Assembly: GCA_963734015.1 (NCBI GenBank) | Contig: CAVTFG010000003.1 | Coordinates: 1 to 64,000, forward strand | DNA: 64,000 bases | Reading direction: 5' to 3' | Source: JALZKA01 sp963734015 | GTDB taxonomy: Bacteria; Actinomycetota; Thermoleophilia; Solirubrobacterales; 70-9 | Shown: positions 1 to 7,425 of the stretch, piece after piece | Layout: each line of letters begins with the position of its first letter | Position numbering within the stretch: the stretch's first letter is position 1 | Position numbers and translations under genes: made by a program | The notes under the pieces: generated by a model | What the model saw: the letters and a program-made list of their open reading frames with translations, nothing else | Databases searched by the model: none | What the model was told of the DNA's origin: nothing

Positions 1-33
1 GGATAGAGCGGCGGCGTAAGCCGCGACCCGCTC

Positions 34-1095
34 CTAGGTGCCGCCAAGCTCAGCTCCCGCGACGACGGCCTGTTCCTGATGGCCGGGAGCGCCGACACCG
101 ATACTCATAGTGGCCAGCACCCACCGCGGGGTTACAGCGAGCTGGTCGACACACCATCCCGGGCGGGGCAATCCGAGCCGAAGGGCACCGGAGCTCGGAT
201 CGAGCTTCTGGATACTCGTGTCGCTCGCCTTTCCGGGCGGCGCCGACGCCACGAGGATGCCATCGGCGACCGCCACCGCGGCCTGGGGGCGTCGGCCGAA
301 CAGCCGATGGGTGGGACCACGGTTGCCGGTCGCCGACTGGACGGCGAGCATCGATCCCGAGCGGCCGCGACGGCCCTCCCACGACAGTGCCCACACGTCC
401 CGCTCGAAGGACACCAGATCGACGGCTCGGCCTGGCAGTGGCACGCGGCCCAGGAGCGAGGGACCGCCCGGGTCGATCCGCACGAGGCCGTGCGGGCGAG
501 TGGAGGTGGCCCAGAGCTCGCCCTGAGCGATCTGCAGGTGCCGCGGCGAAACTCCAATCGACCCCTCAGCTAGGACCTCCCCGGTCGAGGGGTCCAAGCT
601 GGTCAAGCGGCCGTTGTCGTGAGCGGCCCAGAGCCTCGAGCCGTCGGCTGCAAGGTCGCAGGCTCGCCGACCGAGCCGAGCAACGCCCTCCGCGCGCGGC
701 TCGGCTTGATCGACTCGCCAAAGCCAGCCGTTCCTGGAGAGCACCCACAGAGCTCCGCCCGCGTTAGCGAGCGCCACCGGAATCTTGCCGAGGCGGAGAA
801 CGTCGGTAGGCGTCAGCGTCTCGGGCTCAAGCCGGGTGATCGCACGGCTCAGCCCATGGACCACCCAGATGCCAGCGTCCGTCACGGCCATCCGTCCGTG
901 GCCGTGACCCAATCGGATCTCCACTGGCTCCGCGTCCGGTTGATCCAGAGAGTAGGCGCGAACCCACGCGGTTGCGACCGGCCCCGAGCGACGCCGGGTC
1001 GTCAGGCGCAGCTCTTGCCCGAGTCCCACCGGCCCGCTCACTTGAACCTGCCCCGACGTCCGCGTGATTCGTTTCCCGGATGACCGTCGGTCCAA
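34..1095 (-). CDS. Beta-propeller-type repeat protein, function unknown
   Basis: A 353-residue protein with recurring short blocks of the kind GALWVLSRNG, SRLWAAHDNGR and GELWATSTRP, spaced about 40 residues apart. This is the pattern of YVTN/PQQ-like or virginiamycin-lyase-like beta-propeller blades. I see no signal peptide and no membrane segment, so the first 40 residues may be unfolded or the N-terminus may be mis-set. The start used is TTG at 1095, with a GGGGGAG ribosome-binding site about 8 bases upstream. The propeller fold is likely; substrate and role cannot be read from the sequence. Confidence 0.65.
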   Translation of the reverse strand: MDRRSSGKRITRTSGQVQVSGPVGLGQELRLTTRRRSGPVATAWVRAYSLDQPDAEPVEIRLGHGHGRMAVTDAGIWVVHGLSRAITRLEPETLTPTDVLRLGKIPVALANAGGALWVLSRNGWLWRVDQAEPRAEGVARLGRRACDLAADGSRLWAAHDNGRLTSLDPSTGEVLAEGSIGVSPRHLQIAQGELWATSTRPHGLVRIDPGGPSLLGRVPLPGRAVDLVSFERDVWALSWEGRRGRSGSMLAVQSATGNRGPTHRLFGRRPQAAVAVADGILVASAPPGKASDTSIQKLDPSSGALRLGLPRPGWCVDQLAVTPRWVLATMSIGVGAPGHQEQAVVAGAELGGT

Positions 1096-1178
1096 AGTCC
1101 ACTCCCCCGAGACCGGATGATGTCGCGAACGATCTCCACGTTCTCCTTTGGCGATCGCCTAATCCGGCAGGCTCCCGT

Positions 1179-1604
1179 CTAGTCCGCCTCGTAGACGAGC
1201 CGCTCAGATGGTCTGCAGATGTGCCGATGGTGGCGGTTGCGCGGGCCGTAGCGCTCGCGCAACGCCTTGAGACGGATCGCCTTCAGGCGATCGAACTCGC
1301 CGGGGGGTCGGTGTACGCCGAAACCGATCCACCCGTTGAACGACGAGATGCCACCATCGAGACGCTCTCTCAATCCGCCGTTGTAGATCCCGATCAGATC
1401 CCAGAATCTGAGTTCCTCGCAGATGTAGCCAGCCTTGATTTTCGCGAGGCCTTCGAGGGACCACCCAGCCCCGGTAGGCGGCGTGATCTCGGCATCGAGA
1501 CTCACCCATTTTGTCGCGTAACGCTCGGTGTGGGCCTCCGCGGGCACCGAAGTGGCGAGGAGGGCCGCACACGCGATGAGCGGCAGAGCAATCCTGAGCA
1601 TCAT
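1179..1604 (-). CDS. Secreted hypothetical protein
   Basis: A 141-residue protein with a clear N-terminal signal peptide: a hydrophobic stretch of about 15 residues ending in a plausible VPAEA-H cleavage site near residue 24. The mature part is rich in Trp, Arg and His and has two cysteines (in YICEEL and HICRPS) that could form a disulfide outside the cell. I recognise no family. It is transcribed away from the upstream SnoaL gene across a 158-base gap in which I see nothing else. Confidence 0.6.
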   Translation of the reverse strand: MMLRIALPLIACAALLATSVPAEAHTERYATKWVSLDAEITPPTGAGWSLEGLAKIKAGYICEELRFWDLIGIYNGGLRERLDGGISSFNGWIGFGVHRPPGEFDRLKAIRLKALRERYGPRNRHHRHICRPSERLVYEAD

Positions 1605-1762
1605 TGGGAGCCTCCCGTTGTCGCCTGGCCCCAGACCCGCCGGGGTGGCGCGACCCCGATGTTAGACGCCCGTCTTGCACCTGGCGTAACCCCGCCCTCG
1701 CTCTGCCGACAGATGCCTGTCTCAAGGTCCCGAGGCAGTCGCGACGTTCCTTGGCAACATCG

Positions 1763-2182
1763 CTACTCCTCGATCCCGGCGGCTTCGAGGGCTTGCGAGC
1801 GCTCGCGGTAGACCTGTATCGAGATCGCGCGACCGGCCCGGAGCGTCCAAACATGTGTCGTTTCGAGCTCGAACGGAACGCGACTGGACCCGCCCCGGCC
1901 CAGAAGGCGCGCGAAGACGACCACCTGGTCGCCGGCATCGATGAACCGGTCCGGCTCGAACCGCCATTCGCTCCACGTCTCCCTCAGCATCGCGTTCAGC
2001 TGATCGGCACCCTCTCGACCCCGGAACACCAGCTGGCCTTCCGGATAGTCCGAAGGCAGGCGGAACTCGAAACCCTCGTCCAGGTAATCCTGAAAGACGC
2101 GATCGATCTGTTCCGGAGTGGAGGTGAGCAGCTGGCCTTCGGAGTAGACCCGCCTAACGACTTCCACGCCTTCACGCGACAT
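1763..2182 (-). CDS. SnoaL-like (NTF2 fold) protein
   Basis: A 139-residue protein starting MSREGVEVVRRVY and ending QALEAAGIEE, the signature ends of the small SnoaL/NTF2-like family that is greatly expanded in Thermoleophilia. The ATG at 2182 was chosen because the family begins exactly there; a longer in-frame extension runs through a repeat and is not coding. The fold is an alpha+beta cone with a hydrophobic pocket. Members act as small hydrolases, isomerases or binding proteins, but the substrate of this subfamily is unknown. Four relatives lie in this window (9.6, 11.1, 11.5 and 56.8 kb). Confidence 0.85.
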   Translation of the reverse strand: MSREGVEVVRRVYSEGQLLTSTPEQIDRVFQDYLDEGFEFRLPSDYPEGQLVFRGREGADQLNAMLRETWSEWRFEPDRFIDAGDQVVVFARLLGRGGSSRVPFELETTHVWTLRAGRAISIQVYRERSQALEAAGIEE

Positions 2183-2191
2183 CGCCCGCCC

Positions 2192-2249
2192 AGTATCCCG
2201 CGATTCAGGATTGGTGCTTCGGAATCGGCGCGGGCTCGGAGCGGGTGCC
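2192..2249 (-). repeat. Dispersed repeat 2, copy 1
   Basis: About 58 bases nearly identical to 10125-10180. The shared core includes CGCGATTCAGGA and then GCTTCGGAATCGGCGCGGGC. Both copies lie upstream of a minus-strand SnoaL gene (1763-2182 and 9648-10037), but at different distances from the start (about 10 and 88 bases). That argues against a ribosome-binding or leader element and for a dispersed repeat or recombination remnant. Confidence 0.7.
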
Positions 2250-2265
2250 CAGGCACCGACTTCGC

Positions 2266-2466
2266 CTACCCCCGCAGCCGTGTGTACGCCTGGACGCTGA
2301 AGATCACACACACGCCGACCACGATCCAGTCCCAGGCGCTCGCACCCTCATCCACGATCTCAGCGATCGTCAGGACGCCGATGAGGAGGAAGGCCGCAAT
2401 CGCCGCCCAGTTCCTTCTCCGATCCCACGGTTCCACGAGAACCTCCTTGGTCGAGACACCGGTCAC
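2266..2466 (-). CDS. Small two-helix membrane protein
   Basis: A 66-residue protein with a basic N-terminal stretch followed by two hydrophobic helices at about residues 20-36 and 44-60, the first around AAIAAFLLIGVLTIAEI and the second around WDWIVVGVCVIFSV. A GAGG ribosome-binding site precedes the ATG. No family is recognised. It probably sits in the cytoplasmic membrane with both ends inside. Confidence 0.6.
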   Translation of the reverse strand: MTGVSTKEVLVEPWDRRRNWAAIAAFLLIGVLTIAEIVDEGASAWDWIVVGVCVIFSVQAYTRLRG

Positions 2467-2472
2467 TTATAG

Positions 2473-2694
2473 CGCCGCCAGCGCGGACCCGACTTCGGCA
2501 CCGGAGGCGAGGATCCGACCTTCACGATCCGCGTGCACGCGAAGGCCGCGAAGCGCAGCGGGCGACTCTCGGACGAGTACCGTAGAGCCTTCGATGAGGC
2601 CCTCGAATGGGCAGAAATGGGCAGAATCGAAGAGCCGGGACCGACTCCGGCTCGAAACGCCCGAAAGGTCGAGAGCGGGAATCCCGCTCCCTGA
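2473..2694 (+). pseudogene. Possible coding remnant without a start codon
   Basis: An open frame of 73 codons between an in-frame TAG at 2470 and TGA at 2692. Its translation looks protein-like (for example FTIRVHAKAAKRSGRLSDEY and RRAFDEALEWAEMGRIEEP) and has actinobacterial codon use, but there is no ATG and no ribosome-binding site; only an internal GTG exists. It could be the decayed end of an integrase-like or helical protein just upstream of tRNA-Arg. I do not recognise the family. Confidence 0.25.
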
Positions 2695-2713
2695 GCCGAA
2701 TATCGGGCTACCT

Positions 2714-2786
2714 GCCCCCGTAGCTCAGTGGATAGAGCGGCTGCCTTCTAAGCAGCGGGTCGGAGGTTCGACTCCTCCCGGGGGCG
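2714..2786 (+). tRNA. tRNA-Arg (anticodon TCT)
   Basis: A complete 73-base cloverleaf. The acceptor stem is GCCCCCG/CGGGGGC, the D-arm has TAGCTCAGTGGATAGAGC, the anticodon loop is CTTCTAA with anticodon TCT, and the T-arm has GGTTCGACTCC. No 3' CCA is encoded. The next gene starts its ATG one base after the discriminator base. Confidence 0.96.
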
Positions 2787-2787
2787 T

Positions 2788-3132
2788 ATGACGGGCGAGT
2801 TGAGCTTCTTCGAGCTGGGCACCGGCGACTACGACCGCGCCCGGGCGTTCTATTCCGAGCTGTTCGGCTGGACGTTCGACGAGACCGACGGCGGGGCCAA
2901 GATCACGACGCCGACCGTTCCGGGCGGCATCCACCCGAAGGACGCCGGCGCCAGCCCGTATGTGTTCTTCGCCGTCGACGACCTGGACGCTGCGATCGCC
3001 AGGGTGAATGAACTCGGTGGGTCCGGCGAGGCCATGGACGAAACGGCGGACACGGTCGCCGAATTCGGCCGGTTCGCGCTCTGCAAGGACGACCAGGGCT
3101 CCACGTTTGGTCTCCACCAGCGCCCCTCCTAG
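2788..3132 (+). CDS. VOC (glyoxalase/bleomycin-resistance fold) protein
   Basis: A 114-residue single-domain VOC protein. It has the family opening FFELGTGDYDRARAFYSELF, the central YVFFAVDDLDAAIARVNELG, and the C-terminal F.LCKDDQGSTFGLHQ strand. VOC proteins use a paired beta-alpha-beta-beta-beta fold, often with a metal site, in lyase, dioxygenase or binding roles; the substrate here is unknown. The ATG lies immediately after tRNA-Arg with no room for a ribosome-binding site, so the message is probably co-transcribed with the tRNA and released by tRNA 3' processing. Two other VOC genes lie at 16.5 and 34.3 kb. Confidence 0.85.
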   Translation: MTGELSFFELGTGDYDRARAFYSELFGWTFDETDGGAKITTPTVPGGIHPKDAGASPYVFFAVDDLDAAIARVNELGGSGEAMDETADTVAEFGRFALCKDDQGSTFGLHQRPS

Positions 3133-3163
3133 CCCCCGTCTGGCCGCTACATTGAAAGCCCGC

Positions 3164-3237
3164 GGTGGGCGTAGCTCAGTTGGTAGAGCTCCTGGTTGTG
3201 GTCCAGGCGGTCGGGGGTTCGAGTCCCCTCGCTCACC
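3164..3237 (+). tRNA. tRNA-His (anticodon GTG)
   Basis: The cloverleaf has the encoded extra G at position -1 (3164) facing discriminator C73 (3237), diagnostic of histidine tRNA. The acceptor GTGGGCG pairs with CGCTCAC with one G-T pair. The anticodon loop is TTGTGGT with anticodon GTG, and the T-arm has GGGGGTTCGAGTCCCC. No CCA is encoded. A mobile-element remnant (HNH gene) follows 500 bases downstream. Confidence 0.96.
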
Positions 3238-3734
3238 TCTCCTAGAAACCCCGCTGTGCCGGGGCTCCTGGCTTTGTGAGTCGATCGAAGCCCGGCTCGG
3301 CGGGTACCAATCGGGTACCAAGGTGGGAACCCGGCCGGGGTTCGACCATCAAAGCGTGGTCGGGTTTCCACGCCTATCGTGGACACGCTCACGAATCTTC
3401 GCGATCGGGCGGAGGCGAAGGGCGTGAAGTATGCCCGCCGCGGATCGTCGGGCATCGATGCACTTCGCCGAGGAACGGACGCGGTCTACTGCTAAGAGCG
3501 ATCTGGCGGCGTCTGACGGTTGAGCGCCCTCACTAGCCCTCCGGCTACCGAGCGTGCCCGAGAGAGCTGATAAGCGCACAAGGCGCCTCTGGGGCTTTCC
3601 CTGAGGCAGGTCACTCGTTTTCGAGCCGGGGCCTACCTCCTCGTTCACGAAACGGGTCCCGTTTCCGATTCCTCCGGGTTTCGGGGTGGGCCCTAAGTTC
3701 TCGCAATGTTCGGACACGCAATTGGTGAAGGCCA
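3238..3734. other. Gene-poor stretch after tRNA-His
   Basis: About 500 bases with no convincing gene. It contains a weak CCCCG/CGGGG hairpin just after the tRNA (3249-3264), a 10-base direct repeat CGGGTACCAA at 3301 and 3312, and a 38-codon frame from GTG 3379 to TAA 3495 (VDTLTNLRDRAEAKGVKYAR...) that may be a protein fragment. There is also a perfect 17-base palindrome at 3649-3665 (GAAACGGG-T-CCCGTTTC). A hairpin at 3714-3744 buries the ATG of the following HNH remnant. Together these look like the decayed edge of an element inserted beside the tRNA. Confidence 0.4.
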
Positions 3735-4257
3735 ATGCGCGTGTGCAGTCAATGCAAGAAAATGGTGCCTCGTCCGGGTGTGGGCAGACGGAGTAGCTGG
3801 TGCTCGTTCTGCTTCGCGGCCTGGGAGGCAAAGTGCGCCGACCCCGAGGTCCAGGCAAAGCTAGAGAAGCGATTCGACGACAAGGTTGAACGGGGTGCTT
3901 CGTGCTGGGAGTGGACCGGGGCCACGACGGCTACGGGATACGGAAGCCTGGGGATCGAAGGTAAGACGCGCATCGCGTTGCTTACGAGCGTCATAAGGGA
4001 GCCATCCCTGGCGGTTACGACATCGACCACCTGTGCCGCAATCGGGCCTGTGTAAATCCCGATCATCTCGAAGCCGTGTCGCGCAAGGTCAACCTGCGAC
4101 GTGGTCGACGGGGGGAACTGAAAAGACCTGTGCCCAGGGACATCCTTGGACCGATGAGCACATCTACGTGCGCCCCGGTAACGGCGACCGGATGTGTGGC
4201 ACCTGCAGCCGAGAGCGGTCGCGGGCTCGGCCGGCTCGGTCAACGCGTCGCTCCTGA
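3735..4257 (+). pseudogene. HNH homing-type endonuclease, frameshifted remnant
   Basis: Three reading frames read in succession give one phage-type HNH nuclease. Frame 1 (3735-3975) has paired CSQC and CSFC knuckles and RFDDKVERGASCWEWTGA. A second frame (about 3979-4110) carries the catalytic core AYERHKGAIPGG then YDIDHLCRNRACVNPDHLEA. A third (about 4113-4257) has TCAQGHPWTDEH...MCGTCSRER, a terminal zinc-binding segment. The first shift fits loss of about 7 bases including the usual AHR; the second sits in a run of six G. The HNH motif is intact but the protein cannot be made as one chain. Confidence 0.85.
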
Positions 4258-4266
4258 CGGAGTCTT

Positions 4267-4286
4267 CCGCTTTGCATGGAAAGCGG
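4267..4286 (+). repeat. Double-hairpin repeat R1 (B half only)
   Basis: CCGCTTTGCATGGAAAGCGG: a perfect 7-base-pair stem with loop GCATGG. It stands alone between the HNH remnant and the GNAT gene; no A half precedes it. It is the leftmost copy of the family running to 13.84 kb. Confidence 0.85.
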
Positions 4287-4383
4287 TAGAAACCGGGCCG
4301 CTCTTACGTGCGAAAGCGAAAGCGGCTGTGTCGTCGGTCGGCGCGTGGGCACGAGACCAACGCGAGGCGGGCACACTTTGAGC

Positions 4384-5131
4384 GTGACGGCGCAGCTGTT
4401 TACGTGGGCCGAGCGCCCAGACCTGGCCGAGCGCGGCGTCCCGGCGGAAGCGGTCTGGCCGGAGTACAACCTTCACGGCGACGTCTTCGATGAGTGGTGG
4501 ACGCCGTTGCTTGAAGAGCTGCCGGAGTACCAGTTCGCGCTCTATGACGAGGCAGCCGACGTCGTGCTCGCCGAGACCCACACGGGCCCGCTGGAGTGGA
4601 ACGGGGACGACAGCCAGCTACCCGACAGCATTGACGATGCTCTGCAACGCGTCATCTCGGCCCACCGCGCGGGCCGTGCGGTCGACACCCTCTGCGCGCT
4701 CGCTGCGGAGGTCGCCCCGGAGGCGCGTGAGCGCGGGCTGGCCGCCGAGCTGCTGCGGGGTATGCGCGGGCTCGCGCGCCGCCGGCAGCTGCGTCGGCTG
4801 ATCGCCCCCCGTCCGGCCCTCATGGAAGGAGCGCTATCCGCTCGCGCCGATTGAGCGCTACATCACCTGGCGGCGTGAGGACGGTCAGCTGCTCGACCCG
4901 TGGATGCGTTTGCACGAGCGTCTCGGCGCACGCGTTGCCACGGCGCTACCGCACTCGATGCAAATCACCGGCACTGTCCGCGACTGGGAGACGTGGACCG
5001 GTCTCCCGTTTCCGGAATCTGGCTCCTACGTGTTTCCCCGTGGCCTGGCCGTCCTCACCGTCGATCGCGATGCCGACATCGGCAGCTACTGGGAGCCAAA
5101 CGTATGGATGATCCACCCGGAGCTTCGGTGA
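4384..5131 (+). CDS. GNAT-like acetyltransferase (single frameshift)
   Basis: The first frame (GTG 4384 to about 4803) encodes an N-terminal half with the GNAT-like helix AAELLRGMRGLARRRQLRRL. The second frame (to TGA 5131) continues SWKERYPLAPIERYITWRRE and ends SYWEPNVWMIHPELR, the C-terminal half of the same roughly 250-residue family. The frames join cleanly if one C is removed from the run of six C at 4804-4809. N-acetyl transfer from acetyl-CoA is the family activity; the acceptor is unknown. The GTG start precedes VTAQLFTWAER; TTG at 4378 is an alternative. The gene lies between repeats R1 and R2. Confidence 0.75.
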
Positions 5132-5176
5132 CCAAGCATGCACGGCGGCTGCCCCATCGCGGACGTGCTGGCGCAG

Positions 5177-5220
5177 CCGCTCTGGACTAGACGCGGCTAG
5201 CCGCTTTGCATGGAAGCAGA
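5177..5220 (+). repeat. Double-hairpin repeat R2 (degenerate A + B)
   Basis: The A half is CCGCTCTGGACTAGACGCGG (CCGC/GCGG stem, GGAC in the loop). A CTAG spacer follows, then B CCGCTTTGCATGGAAGCAG with one stem base lost. It lies between the GNAT gene and a putative zinc-ribbon gene. Confidence 0.7.
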
Positions 5221-5307
5221 ACACCGCGGTCCGACCTAGCCCGGCACGCAGACAAGTGCCCGACCCACTGGCGCAGCAGGAGCCGGAGTAGCCCGGCATC
5301 CGGACCA

Positions 5308-5637
5308 GTGAGCGATCCGCGAAACCATTTTGCGAGCGATTACCTGCCGACTCGCCTCGACCCGCTCTACGGCCGCAGCACGCCGATCATCGCCGAGGCC
5401 TGCCGGTGCGAGCGACCGGCCTGGTACCGCGACCCAGAGCTTGGGCTGCGGTGCGCGCTGTGCGGGAAGCGGCGACGGCACCGCCGCGGTTTCTGGAACT
5501 GGCCTCGCGTTCACCGCCCCAGTGGCAGGCGGTGCTCCGTCCCCGCTACGGCTGCTCGGACGAGCCCTGATCATCTCCCCCCACCAGCCTGGCGACAGCC
5601 CTCGCCATGCCTTGGGTTGGCCACCACGTCAACATGA
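5308..5637 (+). CDS. Putative small zinc-ribbon protein
   Basis: An open frame from GTG 5308 with a protein-like beginning (VSDPRNHFASDYLPTRLDPL) and a CRCERPAWYRDPELGLRCAL then CGKRRR segment, giving Cys pairs CxC and CxxC about 16 residues apart, compatible with zinc binding. After about residue 60 the translation becomes Pro/Arg-rich and less convincing, so the true protein may be shorter or frameshifted. No family is recognised. It lies between repeats R2 and R3. Confidence 0.35.
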   Translation: MSDPRNHFASDYLPTRLDPLYGRSTPIIAEACRCERPAWYRDPELGLRCALCGKRRRHRRGFWNWPRVHRPSGRRCSVPATAARTSPDHLPPPAWRQPSPCLGLATTST

Positions 5638-5719
5638 ACAGCCCGCCGGAGGCCTTCCGCCCCTCCACCCACCAACCGACGTGGCGCACACGACGAACCG
5701 TCACTTCGCGTGAACCCAT
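5546..5719 (-). CDS. Possible small protein
   Basis: A 57-residue frame from ATG 5719, beginning MGSREVTVRRVRHVGWWVEG and ending in an acidic DDQGSSEQP tail, with a hydrophobic middle (SGGLFMLTWWP). It overlaps the end of the plus-strand frame 5308-5637, and only one of the two is likely real. I see no known family and no strong ribosome-binding site. Confidence 0.25.
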   Translation of the reverse strand: MGSREVTVRRVRHVGWWVEGRKASGGLFMLTWWPTQGMARAVARLVGGDDQGSSEQP

Positions 5720-5745
5720 ACCCCGCTCATACCCGCATGGGCCGG

Positions 5746-5772
5746 TTTTTAGAACGGGCCTCGCGTTCACCG
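5746..5772. repeat. Short dispersed repeat, partner at 5491-5517
   Basis: The core GGCCTCGCGTTCACCGC is present here and at 5501-5517, preceded by AGAACG here and GGAACT there. Read on the minus strand it resembles the core of dispersed repeat 2 (CCGTCCTGAATCGCGG type), so it may be a worn relative. From here to 6128 I see no gene, only repeat R3. Confidence 0.4.
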
Positions 5773-5985
5773 CGAGAGCTCAGCGACGCGAGACTACTGT
5801 GCGGGGGCGGCACCCCCTACGACGGTGAACCGGAAGGGCGAGCCGAAAAGCCAGCAACCGGCGCACGCCGCGCGGATGCTTCCTATGCTCGCGAGTACCT
5901 GGCGTGGTTCCGGGGGAGACCACGCCAGGTCACGGCGTTTTGGTCTGCGCAGCGGGGGGTGTCCGAAGGGAACCTCATAAAACAC

Positions 5986-6005
5986 CCGCTTTGCATGGAA
6001 AGCGG
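5986..6005 (+). repeat. Double-hairpin repeat R3 (B half only)
   Basis: CCGCTTTGCATGGAAAGCGG, identical to R1, with a perfect 7-base-pair stem and GCATGG loop. I find no A half upstream. It lies in a 400-base gap on the 3' side of the minus-strand gene at 6129. Confidence 0.85.
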
Positions 6006-6128
6006 TACGAATCGCCAGGCGGCCGGAAGCGCCGCTGCGCTGATCGTCGCGGAGGCCGGTGAAGACCGGGTAGCGGCGGCCGCGCCGGAAGAGGCGGCCC
6101 TGGCGAGCCGCCTCTCGACGCGGAATCG

Positions 6129-6389
6129 TCAATCTTCGGTCTGCTCGAAGCACTCCTCCAGCGTGCCGTGGAACTGGGCCACGTTGCTGTAGACGTTCAG
6201 GCCCGCGGGCCTGGCGTTCTGCGCGAAGTCCCGGGCGACCTCGGACCGGTGCGTGTCGTCTCCGCCATGCGCGAAGAAGGACGAGAACTGACCGACGCAA
6301 CCAGCGTTGTCGCTCGCGGCCGAAACGGGGCCGGCCCAGAACCCGGCAATCGCCAGCGCCGCCGCCGTTGCGCTCACTAGACGCTTCAT
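6129..6389 (-). CDS. Small secreted hypothetical protein
   Basis: About 86 residues. A signal peptide (KRLVSATAAALAIAGFWAG, predicted cleavage at VSAA-SD) precedes a short mature part with two cysteines (AGCVGQF and EECFEQ). Three start codons stand in a row (GTG 6395, ATG 6392, ATG 6389). The GGAGGAGG ribosome-binding site almost touches the first, so spacing favours the third. No family is recognised; it is probably exported and perhaps disulfide-bonded. Confidence 0.7.
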   Translation of the reverse strand: MKRLVSATAAALAIAGFWAGPVSAASDNAGCVGQFSSFFAHGGDDTHRSEVARDFAQNARPAGLNVYSNVAQFHGTLEECFEQTED

Positions 6390-6668
6390 CATCACCTCCT
6401 CCCCCTTTGTCGAGTTGGGAAGTGCGAGGCAGGACTCGCTGTTGGCCCCTCCTCACATCTCATCGAAGGAGCCCTGAAGGGATTCTCCCACAGGGTGTCA
6501 AGGGCATCGCACCGAGACAACACCGCGCAACCGAGCCTGTTTCGCTGCCGCTCGCGGCGCTGAGCGATAGCGCCTGGCACCGGACCCGCTCGCTAACCGC
6601 TCAGGACGAGCAGCAGAAGCACCGTCCGGGCGACACCGCGCTCTCGCAACCGCGTGAGACCAGCAGTA

Positions 6669-6713
6669 CCGGTTTGGACGAGAAGCGGCTATCTCGCTTC
6701 GCATGGAAAGGAG
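6669..6713 (+). repeat. Double-hairpin repeat R4 (A + B)
   Basis: A is CCGGTTTGGACGAGAAGCGG, the spacer is CTATC, and B is TCGCTTCGCATGGAAAGGAG with a weakened stem. It occupies the 335-base gap between two minus-strand genes (6396-6730); I see no gene in the rest of that gap. Confidence 0.75.
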
Positions 6714-6730
6714 AACCGGCGGCAGGAGGA

Positions 6731-7186
6731 TCAGATGCGTTGCTTGGTGAGCGTGATGTCCATCCAGGGTTCCCAGTCCCCGCTGTCACCCAGCCGCTCC
6801 CAATGCCCGGTGATGACGCTGCCATCCGCGCTGAAGATGCCTGCGAACCTGTCCGTCTTGCTGCGCATCCTCCAGGTGAGGCCCTCGCCCTCCTGGCTAA
6901 GGTTCGCCTCGTACGCCGCCGGTCCGTCGCTGCCGAAATACTGCGTGACAAACGCGCCACGATCGGGGTTGTAGCCGATGATCTCGGCCCCTTCGACCTT
7001 TTCATCGCCCATCCTGGCGTCGACGGTGTGCAAGAGCCCGTATCCGCCGGGAAGCCACTCGTAGCTGTCCACCGCGTCGATCTTGGCCGCCGGCGCGTCC
7101 GGCGTTTCCTTCGTCCATCCATCCGTTTTCCACGTGCCGAGCAACACCTCAAGTCGTTCGTGGTCGGAATCGGTCGCGTGCTCCAT
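6731..7186 (-). CDS. DUF1579-like protein
   Basis: A 151-residue protein beginning HERLEVLLGTWKTDGWTKE and continuing with GGYGLLHTVDARMG, IIGYNPDRGAFVTQYFGSDG and ITGHWERLGDSG. This matches the DUF1579 pattern of a lipocalin-like antiparallel barrel (a GTW start and a GxWE strand near the end). There is no signal peptide, so it is cytoplasmic. The role is unknown. It lies between repeats R4 and R5. Confidence 0.75.
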   Translation of the reverse strand: MEHATDSDHERLEVLLGTWKTDGWTKETPDAPAAKIDAVDSYEWLPGGYGLLHTVDARMGDEKVEGAEIIGYNPDRGAFVTQYFGSDGPAAYEANLSQEGEGLTWRMRSKTDRFAGIFSADGSVITGHWERLGDSGDWEPWMDITLTKQRI

Positions 7187-7290
7187 CGGATCGCTCCTTT
7201 GGTCGCGGTTTGCGTCCGCGCTTCGCCAGGGCGCGGGATGTAATCAAACTCCTAAGGCGCTGCCGCCTCGCGCGAGGAGCCTCGGAATAG

Positions 7291-7329
7291 CCGCTTTGGA
7301 CGAAAAGCAACACTTCGAGTGGAAAAGGG
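7291..7329 (+). repeat. Double-hairpin repeat R5 (A + decayed B)
   Basis: A is CCGCTTTGGACGAAAAGCAA. The following CACTTCGAGTGGAAAAGGG keeps the TGGAAAAG half of B but has lost pairing. It lies between divergent starts (7186 minus, 7426 plus), so a terminator role alone would not explain its position. Confidence 0.7.
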
Positions 7330-7425
7330 CTTTCGGATTGGTCCCTGCCGCGCCACGGTGAGGCGCTTGCGCCAGCCCGGACACAGGGGTAGGGTCGGAG
7401 CGGCAAGCCACTGGGAGGTGGTCTC

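Noticed and set aside
2725..3455. Minus-strand proteins over the tRNA genes (with SNPRPPGPQPGALPTELRPP and TRTPDRLDHNQELYQLSYAH)
   Set aside because: These are the well-known false translations of tRNA genes read on the opposite strand.
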